A stretch of DNA of 64,000 bases from Caulobacter sp. BK020 (GCF_004342605.1 NZ_SLZL01000009.1:124001-188000); one strand, 5' to 3'. Shown: positions 41,011-50,537, counted from the first letter of the stretch. Numbers and translations: made by a program. Notes: generated by a model not told the origin, from the letters alone.

Positions 41011-42618
41011 ATGACCGACGCCATCGCCCCCGATTCCAACGCCCAGGCCTATTCGGTCTCGGAACTGGCCTTCGCCCTGAAGCGGACGCTCGAGGATCGG
41101 TACAGCTTCGTGCGGCTGCGCGGCGAGCTCTCCAAGGTCACCCACCATTCCAACGGCCACGTCTACCTGACCATCAAGGACGACAAGGCCGCCATCGACG
41201 GGGTGGTCTGGAAGGGCAATGTCCGCCAGCTGCAGATCCGGCCCGAGCACGGGCTGGAGGTCATCGTCACCGGCAAGATCACCACCTATCCGGCCGGCTC
41301 GCGCTACCAGATCGTCATCGAGACCATGGAGGCCGCCGGCGTCGGCGCGCTGCTCGCCCAGCTGGAGCGCCTGAAGGGCAAGCTCCAGGCCGAGGGGCTG
41401 TTCGCGCCGGACCGCAAGCGTCCCCTGCCGGCCATGCCGGCCGTGATCGGGGTGATCACCAGCCCGACCGGGGCGGTGATCCGCGACATCCTGCACCGCA
41501 TCCGCGACCGCTGGCCGTGCCGGGTGCTGGTCTGGCCCTGCGTGGTCCAGGGCGACGCCGCGGCCGGCCAGGTCAGCGCCGCGATCCGGGGCTTCAACGC
41601 CATAACGCCAAACCACGAAGGAGGAGGCGGTCCCGTGCCGCGTCCCGACATCCTGATCGTCGCCCGGGGCGGCGGCTCGGTCGAGGACCTGTGGGCCTTC
41701 AACGACGAGGGCCTGGCCCGCACGGTGGCCGAGGGGACGATCCCGCTGATCTCGGCCGTGGGCCACGAGACCGACACCACCCTGATCGACTTCGTCTCCG
41801 ACCGCCGCGCCCCGACCCCCACCGCCGCGGCCGAGATGGCCACCCCGGTGCTGGCCGAGTTGCGGGCCCTGGTCAGCGACTACGACCGCCGCCTGAACAC
41901 CTGCGGCGGCCGGGCCGTCGAGGAGCGGCGCACCCGCCTGATCGGCGCCGCGCGCGGCCTGCCCCGCCCGGCCGACCTGCTGGCCCTAGCCCAGCAGCGC
42001 CTGGACCTGGCGGTGCGCGGCCTGCCGCGCCTGGACGACCTGACCGCCCCATCCGAGCGCCGGTTCAGGGAGGTGGCCGCCCGGCTGGACGCGGCCCTGC
42101 AGCGCAACACCGACATCCACGCCCGTGACCTCTTGAAGGTCACCGCCCGCCTGTCGCCCGACACCCTGCATCGCCAGCGCGCCGACTGCGGCCGCCGGGT
42201 CGGGGACCTGTCGCGGCGGCTGGACCTGGCGGCCCGCCGCGTTCCCGAGCGCGTGGCCCAGCACGCCCGCCTGCCCGCCCTGCAGGACCGGATGAACAAC
42301 TGCGCCACGCGGCGGCTGGAGCGCGAGGCCGACCGGCTGATCGCCCTGGACAAGCTGCGGCTGTCGCTCAATCCCGAGCGGCCGCTGGAACTGGGCTTCG
42401 CCCTGGTCCGCAAGGCCGATGGCGCGATCGCCCGCTCGGCGGCCGAACTGACCAGCGGCGAACGCGTGAACCTGAAGTTCAAGGCCGGCGACCGCGACGC
42501 GGTGATCGACGGCGAGGGCGCGACCTCGGCCCCGCCGCCGACCGTGGCTCCGCCTCCGCCTCGCCCCGCGCCGAAACCCAAGGCGCCGCCGTCGCCGGAT
42601 CAGGGAAGCCTGTTTTGA
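41011..42618 (+). CDS. xseA: Exodeoxyribonuclease VII large subunit
   Basis: A 535-residue protein: OB-fold domain (about 15-115, [23 protein letters not shown]), catalytic core ([55 protein letters not shown]), coiled-coil region with repeated LRRRLD-like units, and a Pro-rich C-terminal tail. With the small subunit XseB it degrades single-stranded DNA in repair. xseB is not in this window. Confidence 0.96.
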   Translation: MTDAIAPDSNAQAYSVSELAFALKRTLEDRYSFVRLRGELSKVTHHSNGHVYLTIKDDKAAIDGVVWKGNVRQLQIRPEHGLEVIVTGKITTYPAGSRYQIVIETMEAAGVGALLAQLERLKGKLQAEGLFAPDRKRPLPAMPAVIGVITSPTGAVIRDILHRIRDRWPCRVLVWPCVVQGDAAAGQVSAAIRGFNAITPNHEGGGGPVPRPDILIVARGGGSVEDLWAFNDEGLARTVAEGTIPLISAVGHETDTTLIDFVSDRRAPTPTAAAEMATPVLAELRALVSDYDRRLNTCGGRAVEERRTRLIGAARGLPRPADLLALAQQRLDLAVRGLPRLDDLTAPSERRFREVAARLDAALQRNTDIHARDLLKVTARLSPDTLHRQRADCGRRVGDLSRRLDLAARRVPERVAQHARLPALQDRMNNCATRRLEREADRLIALDKLRLSLNPERPLELGFALVRKADGAIARSAAELTSGERVNLKFKAGDRDAVIDGEGATSAPPPTVAPPPPRPAPKPKAPPSPDQGSLF

Positions 42619-42710
42619 CCTCGCCCCGCCCCTCCCCGGCGAACGCCGGGATGGGCGGACCATGATCCCGGCGCCTGTTCCCCAGCCGCCAACTGGCGTA
42701 AAAGACTCCC

Positions 42711-42932
42711 ATGAACGCGTTCGATCCCAATCTCGGCAAGTCCGGCGGCCCGGCCACCCTGCACTATGGCGACGGCGAGTTCGCCATCATGAGCCCGGGC
42801 CAGTACGTGCTGTGCGCCGTCACCGGCGCCAGGGTCGCGCTGGAGAACCTGCGCTACTGGAGTCCCGAGCTGCAGGAAGCCTATGCCGGTCCCGCCGAAG
42901 CCCTGAAGCGCTGGCGCGAAAGCCGGGGCTGA
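42711..42932 (+). CDS. DUF2093 family protein
   Basis: A 73-residue protein: ATLHYGDGEFAIMSPGQYVLCAVTGARVALENLRYWS is characteristic of DUF2093, an alphaproteobacterial family of unknown function often found next to xseA. ATG 42711 lies 92 bases after xseA, with a small CCCGGCGAACGCCGGG hairpin in the gap. Confidence 0.88.
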   Translation: MNAFDPNLGKSGGPATLHYGDGEFAIMSPGQYVLCAVTGARVALENLRYWSPELQEAYAGPAEALKRWRESRG

Positions 42933-43004
42933 GGCGCCGCCCCGCCACACGCTTGGCGCGAGCGCCTCGCGACGAATTCGCCCGCCCGGGGATCGACAGG
43001 TCGT

Positions 43005-43017
43005 TGACCGTACAGTA
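43005..43017 (+). promoter_or_regulatory. Shared 13-mer with the efflux operator
   Basis: TGACCGTACAGTA, preceded by T (a TTGACC -35-like box). The same 13 bases form the first two-thirds of the palindromic operator at 59218-59236. Here the second half-site is missing (TATCC instead of CGGTCA). Confidence 0.35.
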
Positions 43018-43055
43018 TCCCCCGCCATCCCCTTTGGCGATGGAGGTCCGCCCGC

Positions 43056-43559
43056 ATGTCCGCGACGCTGGAACAGCTGCGGTTTCTGCTGGTGGACGAC
43101 AACCATCACATGCGGGCGATCGTCTCGACGATCCTGAAGGGCGTGGGCGTGCGCCACGTTCTGGAGGCCATGGACGGGGCCGAGGCCCTGCAGGTGGTCC
43201 GCGACCACCAGATCGACATCGCCATCGTCGACTTCCGGATGTCGCCCCTGGACGGGGTGCAGTTCACCCAGCTGGTGCGCCAGTCGCCCGACAGCCCCGA
43301 CCCGTTCCTGCCGATCATCATGCTGACCGGCTTCGCCGAGCGCCACCGGGTGTTCGAGGCCCGGGACGCCGGGGTCACCGAGATCGTCGTCAAGCCGGTC
43401 ACCGCCCGCTCGCTGCTGGACCGGATCAACACGGTGATCTTCAAGCCCAGACCGTTCATCCGTGTCGACGACTATTTCGGCCCCTGTCGCCGCCGCCGGG
43501 ACGATCCGGCCTATGACGGCCCGCGCCGCCGCAGCCACGAGCGGGCGCTGGAGCTTTAG
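43056..43559 (+). CDS. Orphan response regulator with basic C-terminal tail
   Basis: A 167-residue protein. Receiver residues are D14-D15 (LLVDDN), phospho-acceptor D59 (AIVDFRMSP), T91 (MLTG) and K113 (VVKP). After residue 125 it has no DNA-binding domain, only a tail with PFIRVDDYFGPCRRRR and further Arg-rich stretches. It may act by protein contact or be part of a phosphorelay. No kinase is adjacent. Confidence 0.88.
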   Translation: MSATLEQLRFLLVDDNHHMRAIVSTILKGVGVRHVLEAMDGAEALQVVRDHQIDIAIVDFRMSPLDGVQFTQLVRQSPDSPDPFLPIIMLTGFAERHRVFEARDAGVTEIVVKPVTARSLLDRINTVIFKPRPFIRVDDYFGPCRRRRDDPAYDGPRRRSHERALEL

Positions 43560-43560
43560 C

Positions 43561-44487
43561 TCAATCGCCCCGCGCGGCCAGGGCGGCGTAGACCTCGTTG
43601 GGCCAGCGACGATGAACCCAGAACCACTCCTCGGGCCGCTCGCGGATGCGCTCTTCCATGAAGGCGTTGACCAGCCGCACCCCGGCCTCGATGTCGGCGG
43701 TGCGGTCGCCCGTATTGGGCAGATGGATCGGATCGTGGACAACCGCCCGGAAGCGCGCGCCCTTGATCCGCTGCACCGACATCGGCTGCAGCACCGTCCC
43801 AAAGCGGATCGCCAGGCGCGAGGGCCCCGGGGCGGTGCGCACCGGATGGCCGAAGAACAGGCCCTCGACGCCGGTGTTGAACTTCTGGTCGTTCATCAGG
43901 GCCACCGACTTGCCCTGCTTCATGCCTTCCAGCAGCTCGCGCGCCCCGTCCCCGCCCTTGGGCGCGAACAGCCGCACGCCGTAGCGGAAGCGGCTGGCCT
44001 TGATCCGCTCGTCGACATACGGATTGTTGGCCGCCCGATAGGTCATCTCGCAGACGACGCCGGAATCGACGATCGCGGCGGGCATCACCTCCCAGTTCGA
44101 CAGGTGTCCCGAAACGAAGACCACCGGAACCTTGTCGGAGGCGATCTGGAACAGGCGCTCCTGGTTGACCACCTCGACCCGACCGGTGGACGGCAGGATT
44201 TTGTCCATCAGCGGAAACTCGGCGAAGGTGCGGCCAAGGCCGTCCCACTGCGCCTTGAGCATGGCCGCCCGCCAGGCCTCGTCCTTGTCCGGGAAGGCCA
44301 GTTTGAGATTGCGGACGGCCACCTTGTGCGCGCCGCTCAGGGGACCGACCGTGCGTCCCAGCCAGCCGCCGAACGCCGAGGCGGCGTCGACGCCCAGCAG
44401 GCGCACCACGCCGATGAACAGGTCGAAACCCAGCGCTTCCGCGCGCCACAACAGATCCTGAGCCCAAGGCCGACGCTTATCCGACAT
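43561..44487 (-). CDS. Lipid A biosynthesis lauroyl/myristoyl acyltransferase-like protein
   Basis: A 308-residue LpxL/LpxM (HtrB) family protein. The catalytic HX4E is His128-Glu133 in SGHLSNWE; ALMNDQKFNTGVEGLFFGHPVRTAPGP is the second conserved block. One membrane-proximal hydrophobic segment (LFIGVVRLLG) places it at the inner membrane, where it adds a secondary acyl chain to the lipid A precursor. Single gene, convergent with the response regulator gene by 1 base. Confidence 0.88.
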   Translation of the reverse strand: MSDKRRPWAQDLLWRAEALGFDLFIGVVRLLGVDAASAFGGWLGRTVGPLSGAHKVAVRNLKLAFPDKDEAWRAAMLKAQWDGLGRTFAEFPLMDKILPSTGRVEVVNQERLFQIASDKVPVVFVSGHLSNWEVMPAAIVDSGVVCEMTYRAANNPYVDERIKASRFRYGVRLFAPKGGDGARELLEGMKQGKSVALMNDQKFNTGVEGLFFGHPVRTAPGPSRLAIRFGTVLQPMSVQRIKGARFRAVVHDPIHLPNTGDRTADIEAGVRLVNAFMEERIRERPEEWFWVHRRWPNEVYAALAARGD

Positions 44488-44625
44488 GAACCCTTACTAG
44501 CCTGCTTCGCGCACGAGGGGGACTCGCGGCGTAGGTGCAGTCGCGCGGTTCGCTCGGCACGCGACTTGCGGACCACAACCCAGACCGTTCCGTTTCGGGA
44601 CGGAGTCGGAAATCGGGGCGTCATC

Positions 44626-45012
44626 ATGAGTAACGACATCGATGTGTATCTGGGCAAGCGGTTGCGGCGTCGCCGCCGCCTGCTGGGCCTGACCCAACAA
44701 CAGCTGGCCGGCACTGTCGGGGTGCGCTTCCAGCAGATCCAGAAATACGAGTGCGGCGCCAACCGCATCTCGGCCGCGCGGCTGTGGCAGCTTTCCGAAG
44801 CGCTGGAAGTCCCGGTCGGCTATTTCTACGACGGCCTGTCGGACCGGATGGAGAAGGAAACCAACCTCGAGGCCGAAGGCGGTGGCGAGATGTTCGCCCG
44901 CAAGGAGACGCTGGACCTGGTGCGCGCCTATTACCTGCTGGGCGAGCGCCCGCGTCGTCGCCTGCTGGACCTGGCCAAGTCGCTGAACGGCGGCGAGGTG
45001 CTGGAAGCCTAG
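44626..45012 (+). CDS. XRE-family transcriptional regulator, PraR-like
   Basis: A 128-residue DNA-binding protein: YLGKRLRRRRRLLGLTQQQLAGTVGVRFQQIQKYECGANRISAARLWQLSEAL is the HTH, with the alphaproteobacterial QIQKYE signature; the C-terminal half (KETLDLVRAYYLLGERPRRRLLDLAKSL) resembles rhizobial PraR-type regulators. It lies 63 bases before hisN in the same direction but need not be related to it. Targets unknown. Confidence 0.88.
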   Translation: MSNDIDVYLGKRLRRRRRLLGLTQQQLAGTVGVRFQQIQKYECGANRISAARLWQLSEALEVPVGYFYDGLSDRMEKETNLEAEGGGEMFARKETLDLVRAYYLLGERPRRRLLDLAKSLNGGEVLEA

Positions 45013-45075
45013 GGGGTCCTGCTTGGCGATCGCGAACGGTGGCGTCGAGTCGAAGGGCGGGCTAAGTCCTCGTCC

Positions 45076-45912
45076 ATGACCCTCGCCGCCACCTCTCTCG
45101 CCCAGCTCGACGCCTTCGTCATCGACCTCAACCGCGCTTCGGCGGCGGCGATCCTGCCGCTGTTCCGGGCCGATCACGGGCTGGAAGACAAGGGGGCGGG
45201 CAAGAACCTGCCGCGCGAAAGCCACGCGGCCTTCGATCCGGTGACGGAAGCCGACCGCGGCGCCGAGGCGGCGATCCGCAAGCTGATCGCCGAACGCTAT
45301 CCCGAGCACGGGGTGATCGGCGAGGAGTACGGCGAAGACCGTCCGGACGCCGAGTTCGTCTGGGTGCTGGACCCGATCGACGGCACCCGCGCCTTCATCT
45401 CCGGCCTGCCGCTGTGGACCACCCTGATCGGCCTGCGCCACCAGGGCCGTCCGGTGCTGGGCTCGATCGGCCAGCCCTATACGGGCGAGATCTTCATCGG
45501 CTCGGCGGCGGGCTCGCGCCTGCTCTCGCGAGGGTCGGAGCGCGCCATCCGGGTGCGCGAATGTCCGCTGCTGACCGACGCGATCATCGCCACTACCGAC
45601 CCCGACGCCTGTTTCGACGGGGCCGAGCGCGGCGCCTGGCTGCAGGTGCGCGCCGCCGCCAAACTGGCCCGCCTGGGCTGCGACGCCTATGCCTACGCCA
45701 TGGTGGCCATGGGCAAGATGGACATGGTCATCGAGGCCGGCCTGAAGGCCTGGGACATCGAGGCGGCCATTCCGCTGATCGAGGGCGCGGGCGGGATCGT
45801 CACCGACTGGCGCGGCGAGCCGATCGGCCAGGACGGCGGCCAGATGGTGATCTCGGGCGACCGCCGATGCCTGGACGAGGCGCTGGTGTCGCTGCGGCGG
45901 TCGGCGAAGTAG
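45076..45912 (+). CDS. hisN: Histidinol-phosphatase, inositol monophosphatase type
   Basis: A 278-residue Mg-dependent phosphatase: GEEYG with E83/E84, DPIDGT with D99 and D102, and WDIEAAIPLIEGAGGIVTDW near the end. The surroundings GTRAFISGLPLWTTLIGL match the HisN branch, which removes phosphate from histidinol phosphate in histidine synthesis, rather than inositol phosphatase. No other his genes are nearby, so substrate is inferred from sequence type. Confidence 0.82.
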   Translation: MTLAATSLAQLDAFVIDLNRASAAAILPLFRADHGLEDKGAGKNLPRESHAAFDPVTEADRGAEAAIRKLIAERYPEHGVIGEEYGEDRPDAEFVWVLDPIDGTRAFISGLPLWTTLIGLRHQGRPVLGSIGQPYTGEIFIGSAAGSRLLSRGSERAIRVRECPLLTDAIIATTDPDACFDGAERGAWLQVRAAAKLARLGCDAYAYAMVAMGKMDMVIEAGLKAWDIEAAIPLIEGAGGIVTDWRGEPIGQDGGQMVISGDRRCLDEALVSLRRSAK

Positions 45913-45919
45913 CGTTCGC

Positions 45920-46867
45920 TCAGAGAACCCCTTCCACCGTCTCGTCGAACGCCTTCCAGAACACGGCCCGGCGGTCATCCGTCTCGATCAGGATCTCGTG
46001 GAAGGCGTCAGGGATCTCGACGTAGCGGCCGTTCGGGATGCGGCCGGCGATCGACTTCTCGTCGGCGACCAGCACGCGGCTGTCCTGCCCGGCGGCGACG
46101 ATGGTCACCGGGATCGACACGGCCTCGACTCCCTTGGTGCGGCGCAGGAAGGCGCAGGCCGAGAAGGCGAAGTCGGTCCAGCCCCAGGTGATGCCGCCCA
46201 GGGCTATGTCCGGGTTCGCCTTGATCTGAGCCCGATGACGGGCGTAGCGGGCCGCGTCATGGGTCAGGGCGTCCTTGGGAAAGCTCTGGACGAACGGGTC
46301 GCCGGCGTCGCCCAGCACATATTCGCCCCGATAACGCGAACGGCTCATCAGCCAGGCCAGGGCGCGGGCCCCGCCGGCGGGCTTGCCGCCGGTGTTCAGG
46401 CCCAGCATCGGCGCCGACAGCACGGCGGCGGCGAAGCGCTGCTCGCCGGTGGCCAGGACCAGCATCGTCAGGCAGCCGCCCATCGAGTGTCCCAGGGCGA
46501 TCCAGGGTCTGGGCAACCGCGTCTCGAACGCGGCGAGCAGGGCCTGATAGTCGCCGAGGAATTCCTTGAAGCCGGCCGCGTGGCCCTTCAGCCGGTCCGG
46601 CAAGGCACGATGCGACAGGCCCTGCCCGCGCCAATCGTGAACCAGGACGACGAAGCGACGGTCCAGCAGATCCTGGACGACCTCGAAATACTTCTCGATC
46701 GGCTCGCTGCGGCCCGGGCTGACCACGACCGAGCCTCGGGATGGGCCCGCCGGTGAAAACAAGGCGGCGCGGAGGGTCGCCCCGTCCGCGCCGCTGAACC
46801 ACTCGGCCTTTCCATGGTCGGGAACGGGCGCCTCGGGAATCGAGACCAGCGGCGCCGCGTCCCCCAT
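45920..46867 (-). CDS. Alpha/beta hydrolase, lysophospholipase-like
   Basis: A 315-residue hydrolase of the PldB/monoglyceride lipase kind. Nucleophile Ser128 in LGHSMGGCL; HDWRGQGLSHR and the C-terminal PDAFHEILIETDD histidine region are typical. Likely cleaves acyl esters of lysophospholipids or monoglycerides. It starts 3 bases after the stop of an SCP2-domain gene, suggesting a joint lipid-related role. Confidence 0.87.
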   Translation of the reverse strand: MGDAAPLVSIPEAPVPDHGKAEWFSGADGATLRAALFSPAGPSRGSVVVSPGRSEPIEKYFEVVQDLLDRRFVVLVHDWRGQGLSHRALPDRLKGHAAGFKEFLGDYQALLAAFETRLPRPWIALGHSMGGCLTMLVLATGEQRFAAAVLSAPMLGLNTGGKPAGGARALAWLMSRSRYRGEYVLGDAGDPFVQSFPKDALTHDAARYARHRAQIKANPDIALGGITWGWTDFAFSACAFLRRTKGVEAVSIPVTIVAAGQDSRVLVADEKSIAGRIPNGRYVEIPDAFHEILIETDDRRAVFWKAFDETVEGVL

Positions 46868-46870
46868 CGA

Positions 46871-47179
46871 TCAGCGCATCTTGGCGAAGAGGGCCGCCAT
46901 CTTCGACTGCAGGGCCATGGCCGTGCCCATGTCCGACAGCTTCAGCTTGCCGGTCATGACCGCCATGGTCGGGTCGAGCGCGCCGGCGCCGATGGCCAGC
47001 AGGTCATCCATCGACAGGGTCATGGTCAGGTCGGCCGGCTTGTCTTCGTTGGTCACCGAGCCGCCATCGATGTGGATGACGCCGGCGTCCTTCAGGTCGA
47101 ACTTCAGGCTCTTGCCCAGGCCGCTGTCCTCGCCGACGGCGGCCTTCATGCGATCGGTGATTTCCTGCAACGTAGCCAT
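46871..47179 (-). CDS. SCP2 sterol-carrier domain protein
   Basis: A 102-residue single-domain SCP2 protein: IHIDGGSVTNEDKPADLTMTLSMDDLLAIGAGALDPTMAVMTGKLKLSGDM-like sequence, with a hydrophobic groove for lipids. ATG 47179 begins MATLQEITDRM; longer frames lack support. Forms an operon with the lysophospholipase-like gene, which suggests it binds or delivers the lipid substrate or product. Confidence 0.9.
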   Translation of the reverse strand: MATLQEITDRMKAAVGEDSGLGKSLKFDLKDAGVIHIDGGSVTNEDKPADLTMTLSMDDLLAIGAGALDPTMAVMTGKLKLSDMGTAMALQSKMAALFAKMR

Positions 47180-47271
47180 TAGCGCGTCTCCCTCTGTGGC
47201 GCGTGGATTCTGCGGCGGCAGACTGGCCGCTGGATCGCCGCGAGTAAACACTGTTCAGACGCGCCGGCGGC

Positions 47272-47940
47272 TTATTTCTTCCTGTCGTAATAATCCACCG
47301 CCGTCGGGGTTTTGGCCAGGCGAACCCGGGCCGCGCCCTTGAACTGGCTGGGCTCGAAGACGACCGCTCCGGCTTCCGTCGGAAGCGGCCTGGAGCTTCC
47401 GTTGGGGAAGATGGCGACGCCGGACTCGGCTTTCTGGAAGGCCAGGCCCTCCATCTGCGGCGCCAGCAGGGCCATGGCGCCGGCGGCCTTGCGGATCGCG
47501 CTGTTGGACTCCTCGACCGTCGCCACAAGGTCGTGGGAGTCGTAATCCGCTGACGGCTTGAGTACGGGGTCCAGCAGCATCGCCGTGCCGAACTTGGCGT
47601 CCGCCGGAACGTCGAGATGCAGCTGCGCCTTGGCCTGAAGCTGGGCCAGGGTCGGCAAACGTTCGAACCGCCCCTGATCGTCGATCGGCAGAGGGGTGCG
47701 CGCGCCGCTCGCCTCGATCAGGGCGGCCTTCACCCCGGCGGCGGGCTTGCCGTCGCGCCGCAGGGCGTAGGTGACCTTTATCCGGGCCCGTTCGGCCGGC
47801 GACAGCTTCAGCATCGATTCCAGGAACGGAAAGACCTTGGTCGCCGGCACGGTCTTGCCGGCGTCGGCCTGGGCCAACGGCGCGAGGGCCAGGACCATCA
47901 GACCCACAAGGGCGGCGCGATGTCTCAAGAGCGTCCTCAC
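47272..47940 (-). CDS. Exported hypothetical protein coupled to a methyltransferase-like gene
   Basis: A 222-residue protein from GTG 47940, which overlaps the TGA of the upstream gene (GTGA). Signal peptide ends PLAQA. The mature part (ARIKVTYALRRDGKPAAGVKAALIEASGARTPLPIDDQGRF) has a transthyretin/DUF-like beta-sandwich flavour and ends VDYYDRKK. Family not recognised; periplasmic. Coupling suggests it works with the exported methyltransferase-like protein. Confidence 0.68.
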   Translation of the reverse strand: MRTLLRHRAALVGLMVLALAPLAQADAGKTVPATKVFPFLESMLKLSPAERARIKVTYALRRDGKPAAGVKAALIEASGARTPLPIDDQGRFERLPTLAQLQAKAQLHLDVPADAKFGTAMLLDPVLKPSADYDSHDLVATVEESNSAIRKAAGAMALLAPQMEGLAFQKAESGVAIFPNGSSRPLPTEAGAVVFEPSQFKGAARVRLAKTPTAVDYYDRKK

Positions 47941-48827
47941 TTCGGCTTGACGAACTTCAGGGTCATGCGATCGCTCTCGCCGATCGCGTCGTACTTGGCG
48001 TGGTCGAACCCCGGCTCGGCGGGCTCGCCGCGCGGCGCCGAGAGGCGGGTCGGCGGCAGGGTCCAGACGCCGAACGGATGGTCCTTGGTGTCCTTGGGAT
48101 TGGCGTTGATCTCGCTCTCGCCGGCCAGGACGAAACCCGCCTCCCGGGCCATCTCGACCACATAGGCCTGCTGGACATAGCCGTCGGCGGCCAGGACGTC
48201 CTGCACCCGCCCGGGCTCGCCGCGATGCTCCTCGATCCCCAGAACCCCGCCCGGCTTGAGTGCGTTCAGCGCCTCACGGAAGGCCTTTTCGGCCAGGCCG
48301 GCCGCCATCCAGTTGTGGAGGTTGCGCAGGAACAGCACGAGGTCGGCGGATCCCGCCGGCGCCACCGGGCCGCTGGTCGGCCCGAAGGCCGTGACGACGA
48401 CGTCGCCATAGAGCTTCTTCTTGTCGGCCAGCTTGCGCCGGTATTCCTCGACCGCGACCTTGGCGGCGGGGTCGTCCGGCAGGTCGGTCTGCAGCGAGGC
48501 GGCGTAAAGCTTGCCGCCGGTCGCCGCCAGGTAGGGAGCCAGGATGTCGGTGTACCAACCAGCTCCCGGCCAGAACTCGACCACCGTCTGTCCCGGCTTG
48601 AGCCCCCAGAATTCCAGGCTCTCGACGGGATGACGCCAGACGTCGCGCGCCTTGTCGGCGGGCGAGCGCCAGGCGCCCTTCGCCGCCGTCGCCAGGGTCA
48701 TGGGCCCCGCCTTGGCCGCCGGCTTGTCGGCCTCGGGCTTGGCGTCCTTTCGGCCACAGCCGGTCAGGCCCAGCGCGGCAGCCCCCGCCAGCAAGCCCCG
48801 CCGCGACCATCGAAGTCCTGAAGCCAT
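47937..48827 (-). CDS. Exported class I methyltransferase-like protein (lipoprotein/Tat signal)
   Basis: A 296-residue protein with an RRGLLAGAAALGLTGC signal: a twin-arginine-type start and lipobox (LTGC). SAM-fold elements follow: VVEFWPGAGWYTDILAPYL (motif I), a GSADLVLFLRNLHNW acidic strand, LKPGGVLGIEEHRGE (post-I). It is paralogous to the protein encoded at 48914-49759. Since SAM is made in the cytoplasm, use of SAM after export is doubtful; the fold may serve another role. Confidence 0.82.
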   Translation of the reverse strand: MASGLRWSRRGLLAGAAALGLTGCGRKDAKPEADKPAAKAGPMTLATAAKGAWRSPADKARDVWRHPVESLEFWGLKPGQTVVEFWPGAGWYTDILAPYLAATGGKLYAASLQTDLPDDPAAKVAVEEYRRKLADKKKLYGDVVVTAFGPTSGPVAPAGSADLVLFLRNLHNWMAAGLAEKAFREALNALKPGGVLGIEEHRGEPGRVQDVLAADGYVQQAYVVEMAREAGFVLAGESEINANPKDTKDHPFGVWTLPPTRLSAPRGEPAEPGFDHAKYDAIGESDRMTLKFVKPK

Positions 48828-48913
48828 GCCTTCCCCCGCCACCAACTCGCACCCTGATCATGCACCCGACCTTGGCGAAACGGCGCCGGTCGGCACGTTT
48901 TCGGCAAGCTGCC

Positions 48914-49759
48914 TCAACCCGGCTTGCGGAAGCGCAACGTCATGCGGTCGCTCTCGCCGATGGCGTCGTACTTGGCGCGATCGAAGGCCGGATCGGCCGG
49001 CTGGCCGTCCGGCGCGCTCTGCCGGGTGGGCGGCAGGGTCCAGACGCCGAACGGGTAGTCCTTGGTGTCCCTGGGATTGGCGTTGATCTCGGACTTGGCG
49101 TCGAGCTTGAAGCCGGCCTTTTCCGCCAGGGCCACCACCGTGGCCGTGGCGAGATAACCGTCCGCCCCCTTGTCGGTTTCCGACTTGGGATCGGCGCGAT
49201 GGTCCTCGACCGCCAGGATCCCGCCGGGCTTCAGCACCGCGAAGAAGTCGGCGAAGATCTTGTCGGCCACGCCCGGCTGGACGGTCCAGTTGTGGACGTT
49301 GCGCGCGGTCAGGACCAGATCGGCCGAGCCCGGCGCGCCGAGGGGGGCGGCCACCGGGCCGAAGTTCACGAACTGCACGCTTCCGTACTTGTCGGGGTTC
49401 GCGAACCGGGCCTCGAAGTTCGCCCGCCCTTTGCGCGCGCCATCCGAGGTCTTCGGATTGGCCAGGTCGGCCACGCCGGCGACATAGGTCCCGCCCGTCG
49501 CCTTGGCGTAAGGCGCCAGGATTTCGGTCCAGTAGCCGCCGCCCGGCGACACCTCGATCACGGCCCGGCCGGGTTTCAGGCCCCAGAAGGTCAGGCTGTC
49601 ATAAGGATGGCGTGCGCCGTCGCGGGCCACATTGGCCGGCGTCCGGTCGGGCGAGGCGATGGCCGCCCTCAGCGCGGCGTCTTCGGCGGCAAGTACGGGG
49701 GAGGCGGAGAGGCAAAAGGTCGCGGCGGCGACCAGGAGGAGATGGCGGCGGCAGGTCAT
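48914..49759 (-). CDS. Exported class I methyltransferase-like protein, second paralogue
   Basis: A 281-residue protein from ATG 49759 with a Sec-type signal peptide (ending PVLAAE). Motif I is VIEVSPGGGYWTEILAPYAK; LVLTARNVHNW, LKPGGILAVEDHRAD and the end NPRDTKDYPFGVWTLPPTR parallel the neighbouring paralogue closely. In-frame codons up to 49972 are upstream of the signal peptide and rejected. The two genes are 87 bases apart and arose by duplication. Confidence 0.82.
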   Translation of the reverse strand: MTCRRHLLLVAAATFCLSASPVLAAEDAALRAAIASPDRTPANVARDGARHPYDSLTFWGLKPGRAVIEVSPGGGYWTEILAPYAKATGGTYVAGVADLANPKTSDGARKGRANFEARFANPDKYGSVQFVNFGPVAAPLGAPGSADLVLTARNVHNWTVQPGVADKIFADFFAVLKPGGILAVEDHRADPKSETDKGADGYLATATVVALAEKAGFKLDAKSEINANPRDTKDYPFGVWTLPPTRQSAPDGQPADPAFDRAKYDAIGESDRMTLRFRKPG

Positions 49760-49998
49760 CGTCGAGGTCTCCGGGGCGGCCCAGGGGGCGGGCGAGCCGA
49801 CCTTAACGGTGGCCGATCCTCGATCAAGCGATTCACCACCGGGGCGTTCATTCACCCCCTTGAAGTCGAAAAACGGCTCACCACCTTGATCACGAAGGCG
49901 CTGGAAACCCGGGCCTTCCGGACCGTCGGCGACGCCAATCCGGGTCGCCAAAGGACTGAACAGACTGAACAACCTTGCTTGATGAGAAGGATGTGACC

Positions 49999-50466
49999 AT
50001 GCGTACGATCGACCTGTCCCCCCTGTATCGCTCCGTCGTCGGTTTCGACCGGCTGGCCGCCCTGCTGGACGCCGCCGCCTCGAACGAAGCCGCCTCGGGC
50101 TATCCCCCCTACAATATCGAGCGCACCGGCGAGAACGCCTACCGCATCGAGATCGCTGTCGCCGGCTTCAAGTCGGAAGAGCTCGGCATCGAGGTGAAGG
50201 AAAACCTCCTCACCGTCACCGGCCGCAAACCGGCCAATGACGAGACCAAGCGCTACCTGCATCGCGGCCTGGCCGAGCGCAATTTCGAGCGCCGGTTCCA
50301 GCTGGCCGACTATGTGGTCGTGACCGACGCGGCCCTCTCCGACGGCCTGCTGTCGATCTCGCTGAAGCGCGAACTGCCCGAAGCGCTGAAGCCGCGCACG
50401 ATCGAGATCAAGTCGGCCGCTCCGCTGATCGAGGGCGACAAGATCGAAGGCGAGAAGGCAGCCTAA
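49999..50466 (+). CDS. Hsp20 small heat-shock protein
   Basis: A 155-residue alpha-crystallin domain chaperone: YPPYNIERTGENAYRIEIAVAGF.., then ENLLTVTGRK, HRGLAERNFERRFQLADYVVVTDAALSDGLLSISLKRELPE, the standard IbpA-type layout. It holds unfolded proteins in oligomers. ATG 49999 follows AAGGA; a longer start (49975) lacks a site. No convincing sigma-32 box upstream. A strong terminator follows. Confidence 0.93.
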   Translation: MRTIDLSPLYRSVVGFDRLAALLDAAASNEAASGYPPYNIERTGENAYRIEIAVAGFKSEELGIEVKENLLTVTGRKPANDETKRYLHRGLAERNFERRFQLADYVVVTDAALSDGLLSISLKRELPEALKPRTIEIKSAAPLIEGDKIEGEKAA

Positions 50467-50509
50467 CACTACCTTCGCGCGTTACTCTGTTCCCCCTCTA
50501 GAACTTCCA

Positions 50510-50537
50510 GGGCGGCGCGATGCGCCGCCCTTTTTTC
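50510..50537 (+). terminator. Intrinsic terminator of the Hsp20 gene
   Basis: GGGCGGCGC/GCGCCGCCC stem, GAT loop, TTTTTT tail. It also lies at the end of the convergent pentapeptide gene. Confidence 0.95.

Noticed and set aside
41600..41640. Possible frameshift or insertion in xseA
   Set aside because: The frame is continuous and the loop is a normal variable region of the family.
42620..42660. Hairpin after xseA as a strong terminator
   Set aside because: Stem of only 6-7 bases and no T-run.
49850..49998. Sigma-32 promoter before Hsp20
   Set aside because: CTTGAA at 49859 is present, but no CCCCAT-like -10 at the right spacing.
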